A DNA stretch of 64,000 nucleotides from positions 3,038,001-3,102,000 of the forward strand of contig JBANDB010000010.1 in the NCBI GenBank assembly GCA_037576215.1. Direction: 5' to 3'. Under the pieces are notes generated by a model. The model was given only the letters and a program-made list of their open reading frames with translations, was not told the origin of the DNA and made no database searches. This document shows positions 59,179-64,000 of the stretch, one piece after another (positions within the stretch are counted from its first letter, which is position 1; every line of letters begins with the position of its first letter). The translations under genes were made by a program, and so were the position numbers. The DNA comes from Armillaria gallica. Lineage: Eukaryota > Basidiomycota > Agaricomycetes > Agaricales > Physalacriaceae.

Positions 59179-62100
59179 TCAATATGAGAACACCATCAAC
59201 CACGGGTTGAGCACGATCTGGAATGGCGGTGGTGAGTCACAATTACAAAAGTTGTGTGTAGATACTTACCGGGAAAAGTATGTGGCAGCCCGCAGCCACA
59301 CTTAATGGGAAGACAACGGCCCACTCAGAAACATCGACCCTCCAGCCAAGAGGTACCAGCGACGTGCTCACAATGACCATTCCTGCAAGGAGAAGGATGC
59401 TAACGATAAGCGGGAACCAGAACCGCTTAGCAATCTTCGGAATCTCCTTGAAGAAATTCGATCTCTGGACCTCCTTAATGGTGGCGCTCCATGTAATATT
59501 GTACGAGAACAGGTGCGCAAGGAGAGCTTGAGATATTGGGATCGAGAGGCCGCCAAAGAAGAAGAAACTGGACGTAAGACGGTGAGCAATTGGGTAAAAG
59601 ATAAAGGAGATAATAAGAAACGTACAAGAATGGAATCCACATCACATTCTCGAGGAACCCCTTGACTAGCGGTTTATAGCCTAGTCGATACTCGAGAAGA
59701 GTATAACCAACATTTCCTGAACCGAAGAAGACAACTGTTGTTGCTAGCCAGATCTCAAAGGAATGCATGTAGAAACCATCCACGGGGAACTGAAATCCAA
59801 GAAGAGCGTAGTTGATGATACCGCTAGTGACGGCGGCGGCGATACCATAGTAGGAAAACATGTCTGCACAGTATGGGTTAATGAATTATCACATTAGAGA
59901 AGCGAAGCAGGACGTACACGCCATTACAGAGATCTTATAATGGATGGGTGCTTTACACCACATGAATTGATTGATCTGGTGTGCGATCGGACCCTTCCTG
60001 AACCATTGAACCAATGGGTTGAAGAGCAGTCTGAAAGGAAGATATTAGTGACAAACACACTAACGACCATGCTTAAACTTACTCGTTACAGCCATAGGCG
60101 TATTTCTGTTAAAAACATCGGAACGAGGACCCGGAAATAAATGGAGATTAACGAACCTGCCAACGATTTAATTCATCGTCCACTGTTAGCGAAACACCCT
60201 CCTTGAAACCTCCATTCGAGTACGTCGCCCACCGGATATCATAGCCCCTCATCAACAGCCTCAATGCCATATCGAAATCCTCCGACACGTTCGATTCACT
60301 CCATATCCTCTCCTCACCTGAAGCTTTCGCAGCTTTGTCGCCCGGGTCAACGAACGCCGCATCCTGTAACGCCTTCCACCTGAGGAAAGCATTATGCCCA
60401 ACGAAAGGCGCCACTTCTCCGTTGGCGCAGCCCATAGATATGCACCTGTTAATCCTTCGTGTGAAGAACGCGATACCATTCTCGAAATAGTGATTAGCGA
60501 TCTGCATGACGTCACTTTCATGCTGGATAATGGCAACGTTGGGGCAGGCAGCCATTTCCCGCGCGGCATCGCGTAAACAATCCTGGAAATTATCATCAAC
60601 AGGCTTTAATGAAAGGCTGATAAGAAAAGCTTACCTCGGGTACAATCGTGTCACTGTCAACTAGCAGAATGATTTCACCGATACGCATTCCCTTTCCGAA
60701 TGCTGCCCAAGGTCGGAATCGTGAACCGCTCTCATCGTACACCTGTTCCATCGCCATTTGGAGGGCCATCTCCTCTATATCTTCGTCACCCTCCATATCC
60801 AGCATCCGTGACATATCATCTCCATCTTTTCCCAGGTACTGCATTCCGTATGTGCCTCCGTGAGTGCCAAGGTGAGCATTGCTACTGAATTCTGACATTA
60901 CTGGACTCGTTGCCACCGAAGCTCGACGATAGTACGCCTGTGGCGGCCGGTTCACCACCAAGTGATCCAGATAGTTCTCGACCTTGAGAGAAAGGCTCAG
61001 GCCGTAGTTCATGTTACTAGCCTTCTTGAAACGGCCAGCACGCACGAAGGGAGCCTCCCTGTGATCCTTTAGACCTTTCTCGATGTCGCCGGTTCCTTCG
61101 GTGTAACCATGTCGAGGGCGGGCAACCCAGGCGATACCGTGCGTGGCGTAATACGCTATCCGCTCGTCCCGATCGGCCATGGAAATGAGCCGAAGACCAT
61201 CGTCGTTAACGAAGATACTGGACGTTCCACCTTGCCGCGCGTACGTCCGCATGGCGCATTTTATGGAGTTAAACGAAGGGTCAAGTACAGAGTCCAGGTT
61301 CTCCTTGTACACTGGCATTTGTATAGTGATATGGGGCAGGTGGTTGTCGATGTCATCGTTGGGGAGAGGAGGAATAGCGGAATAATATTTGCTATTCGCA
61401 TAGTAGTGGGCTATGGGTCCGATCCTTTAAAACGTGAAACCAATGTTAGGACCCATGCGATAAGAGAATAATACGAGACTTACGCCATGGTGACATTTTG
61501 GACAATCTGAAGAGTGAAGAACAACGAGACACAGAAGAGAAGCGGAAGGACCGCAAACAATGCGAGCCGTATATAGGTGCCATCGAGAAGTGACTCTGTC
61601 AAGAGGGTCTTGACACCGTTCCCGATGAAGATCAGAGCCAATGCTGCAGCGAGACCATTATAAAATGGAGCGTAGAGCTTCGCATCTCGAACCTCTGCTT
61701 TCGGAGCGGACATACTAACCTTTTTGCCATACCAATTCCGCTTGACCTTGCTCTTGAGGACAGGAGAAGATTCGACGAGACTATGATTGGAAAGAGATGG
61801 GGTAACGCTATCATGACCGGTGACAGAAAACGATCCGATTCGAGGAAGAACGGAATCGGTGGTGTAAGACGGTGCTCCAGGACGAGATCGCCATAAGAGC
61901 TTTATGAGTCGGTCTTCAAAATCTTTACAGGTAGGTATGATGGTGTCGAGCGAAGAAGTGAAAACGACAAGCACACGCTCGTCCCGAATGAAGGCAGCAC
62001 ACTGCTCCCTGTCGGCCTGGGGCAGTTGAAGCATCGTGTCAATGATCTGGATGCGAGTATTGTTGTCGACATAGGTGCTCATCGCGTCAGGAGGCACATC

Positions 62101-62480
62101 TGCGAGTGCAGCGTGAACGGCGGCACTACGAACTTTGACTGCAACAACGGGATTGAGTTTCTGTACAGCGGCCTCGAAAGGCTCCAAGTAGATGTTTTCA
62201 TAAGGAAAAACCCGGAACTCTGGTGGCGAGTCGTTCACGCGTAGGGCGACACCAGAGGTAAGGCTCTCTTCCTGGGGACGAAACCATGCATCGCCCTGCG
62301 TCTGCTTGAAGATGTGGTGGAGGAGGGCATCCCACCTGTCGTAGTCCATGGCCAAGGAAGACGGTGGGTGAGAATCCTACGAGCAGACGCATCGTGGTGA
62401 TAAGAAAAAATCCAAACGGGAATACCTACCTTCCGTTTCATGATGCCAGGGTCAGGAGTGGCTGACATCCAAGGCCCCAT
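59179..62480 (-). CDS. Family-2 glycosyltransferase, multi-pass polysaccharide-synthase type
   Basis: Minus-strand exons: 62430-62480, 61484-62376, 60635-61424, 60157-60582, 60083-60105, 59918-60030, 59626-59863, 59270-59567, 59179-59217. They join to 2871 nt, an unbroken 956-residue frame; all eight introns are GT...AG, 51-59 nt. After a ~260-residue cytosolic N-terminus and two membrane helices (about 260-315), the GT2 domain begins at MPVYKEN (about 351), with VNDDG (about 388), DSDT as the DxD metal site (about 572), EDFD (about 680) and ELNRW (about 716), an E/QxxRW-type product-site motif. At least four more helices follow (YGIAAAVTSGIINYALLG, FFFFGGLSIPIS, FPLIVSILLLAGMVIV) up to QIVLNPWLMVFSY. 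It resembles the fungal GT2 group described in ascomycetes as needed for hyphal growth on surfaces (ZtGT2), not classical chitin synthases. The polymer made is unknown. A second start (ATG 62468) is possible. Confidence 0.92.
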
Positions 62481-63342
62481 CCTCGAACCGCCAGAGGGGT
62501 TATCGGTACTAAAAAAAATAGGATTGGCGATAGGCCCTCGGATAGCCTGGGAATATTGGCGCTGCCAGCGGAGAAAGGACGCTACTTTGTCTTCAAACTT
62601 TCAACGAATCATCTGCCGCTTCTGGTGCACAGTATGACAATAACAGGCGCTACTGACGGTGAATCGCTCGGGGTACATAGTGTACCCCGACAAGACGGCT
62701 CATTCCGGTACCCCCAAGCTGCATGAAAAGCCTTCTTATTGTTATCGCAGGCAGTTCTTATCGCTTGCGAAGATCGTAGAAGGATCACATAGGAGCTCGG
62801 AACTGTAAGTGGACTCAGAATCTGAAGAGTGGTCGGTGATGGCCACGAAAAGAAACAGTCGCCTCAACTCCGCGTTATGACAGATCAAAGTGGCAGAACC
62901 CGTCCGGCGATACGTGTATCGTCACATCGTGAGAGAATTCTGGCGTCTATGGGGAACAAAGCCGCCTCGAATGTCAAGTACGAAATGCGTATTCATGCAG
63001 TGTTGGTGCTTCACCGAGGGCTGTTCTCTGACAAGCTTTCGAGCATGCTGCATCACACGACTGCCAGCAGATATTAGTGATGATGGTTAAAAGTTAAAGA
63101 AGGAAAGCAGTGCTGCACCTCCATTCCCAACACGGCGACATACGGGATTTTGAAAATCAGGTACTATGAAATGATATTGAAAAGCTGGCAGAGGCGCAGC
63201 ATGCCGTTGTCTGATGGTGATTTCGGAGTGGTAGCAACCAGGCTGCCCCATACATTGACGCTAGGAGGGACGAGTCCAACGAAGAAACTTGCGTTGTAAA
63301 GGTATTGACTCGGAGCGATGGTGCAGACGACCGAGATGACTG
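62481..63342. other. Intergenic region upstream of the GT2 gene
   Basis: It holds the GT2 promoter and a perfect hairpin (62668-62690). A pyrimidine-rich stretch ending in AG lies just 5' of the GT2 start (minus strand, about 62505-62515), so an additional non-coding or short coding 5' exon is possible. The small frames at 62829-63090 have no support. Confidence 0.4.
62668..62690. promoter_or_regulatory. Perfect 10-bp inverted repeat, 3-nt loop, upstream of GT2
   Basis: TCGGGGTACA and its exact complement surround TAG. It lies 188 bp before the GT2 start codon. The arms contain CGGGGTA/TACCCCG; AGGGG/CCCCT-like and GGGG sites bind fungal zinc-finger factors, and a symmetrical site would suit a dimer, but no specific factor can be named. 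Confidence 0.5.
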
Positions 63343-64000
63343 TCAAGTAAAGTACCGTTGTACTGGCACTTGATACCTAGATCGGTTATGTCCTGTACTG
63401 CGCCATTGCCAAATAGAATTGCGCTTCGAGCGGTGTTGTAACAATGAGAATGGTTTCTGAGCACCGGAAGAGAGACATGAAATATCCCTTGATGGAGGCG
63501 TTGAAGAGACAAGAGGCTCGACCGAATGGATAGAGGAAACTTCATCCGCCCAGCTGAAAGGCGCCGACTTCATGAATAATAAATCGGCCGGGTTTGAGTC
63601 GTCCTGTAATCCCGTAACAACTGCAGCATCACACGTAGGGGCTCCGACCGTGATGGAAACGTCGACGAGATCCTTCCGAACAGCTCGACAAACGTCTGAC
63701 TCTGCGTGTCCCAACCCAATCCAATATTCCTTCTCTTTCGTCGCACCTTTTTCCCTCCCCACCGAACAGGCTTCGGCAACTACCTCCAGTGTCATCTCCC
63801 CTAGCTCGAGCCTTCCCTCTGTTAGACCATCGTAATATCCGGTTTTCTGCCCCCCGTCAAGCCCAAGCTCCTTCCCACGTCGAAAAGCTTCTTCGACCGC
63901 CTCCGTATCCTCCTGCATGCTTGCTGAAACACCTGCATCCTCTCGAGCTCGCCTCCCTGCTCTACACTCCCCGTCAATTCGATGCCTAGCTGCTGTAAGC
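63343..64000 (-). CDS. Unrecognised protein, 3' part of a gene running off the window
   Basis: On the minus strand the frame is open from the window edge to a stop at 63343-63345, at least 200 codons. The first visible part is a charged, glycine-spaced region (EEAFRRGKELGLDGGQKTGY, YDGLTEGRLELGE, GREKGATKEKEY), reminiscent of short repeats of the form A..xG...G. The C-terminal part is Ser-rich and less convincing (SSTPPSRDISCLSSGA), so the real end may be an exon boundary before 63343. The first ATG seen is at 63918, but the frame continues upstream past it. No domain recognised. Confidence 0.45.
   Translation of the reverse strand, partial: LTAARHRIDGECRAGRRAREDAGVSASMQEDTEAVEEAFRRGKELGLDGGQKTGYYDGLTEGRLELGEMTLEVVAEACSVGREKGATKEKEYWIGLGHAESDVCRAVRKDLVDVSITVGAPTCDAAVVTGLQDDSNPADLLFMKSAPFSWADEVSSIHSVEPLVSSTPPSRDISCLSSGAQKPFSLLQHRSKRNSIWQWRSTGHNRSRYQVPVQRYFT

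Noticed and set aside
59179..62480. Classical chitin synthase
   Set aside because: The order of motifs (MPVYKEN, VNDDG, DSDT, EDFD, ELNRW) and the extended N-terminus fit the separate fungal GT2 group; the chitin-synthase QRRRW motif and its neighbours are absent.

Overview
The window looks like nuclear DNA of a filamentous basidiomycete, most likely an Agaricomycete. Intact genes are cut by many 48-59 nt introns with GT(or GC)...AG ends. The recognisable proteins are typical of mushroom-forming fungi: F-box-like proteins, an M35 deuterolysin, an HNH protein, a helical-bundle/kinase-like immune-type protein, an Amt/MEP ammonium transporter, a fungal GT2 synthase and hAT transposon remnants. 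No rRNA, canonical tRNA, CRISPR or prokaryotic operon was seen. All calls come from reading the sequence and remembered families; no search was run.

Layout. 0-13 kb: mostly decayed DNA with two related blocks (about 0.8-2.6 and 9.8-12.7 kb), each ending in a broken M35 metallopeptidase, and between them a multi-exon gene with a helical-bundle plus kinase-like N-terminus (3.4-5.8 kb) and an unrecognised ORF. 13.2-14.9 kb: an intact ammonium transporter (minus) with two GC-AG introns and GATA-type sites upstream. 16.5-18.8 kb: a Ser/Pro-rich ORF and an HNH gene, both with frame breaks. 21.2-23.1 kb: an intact 16-exon multi-pass membrane protein (minus). 26.9-35.2 kb: two copies of a nucleotidyltransferase-like gene around an intact F-box gene. 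35.5-37.0 kb: a dead F-box gene. 37-57 kb: a repeat-rich block with three collinear ~2 kb units, many compact tRNA-like modules, a 500-bp hAT MITE and a 979-bp hAT remnant. 57.8-58.9 kb: a truncated F-box paralogue. 59.2-62.5 kb: an intact nine-exon GT2 synthase (minus). 63.3-64 kb: a gene running off the end.

The three complete multi-exon genes (transporter, membrane protein, GT2) all lie on the minus strand and each has an uninterrupted spliced frame. Between them lies rapidly changing accessory DNA: segmental duplications of F-box, HNH and nucleotidyltransferase-like genes in different stages of decay, with transposon insertions dated relative to the duplications by empty sites. Five apparent one-base losses fall in G or C runs in otherwise conserved frames, so some 'pseudogenes' here may be assembly errors.
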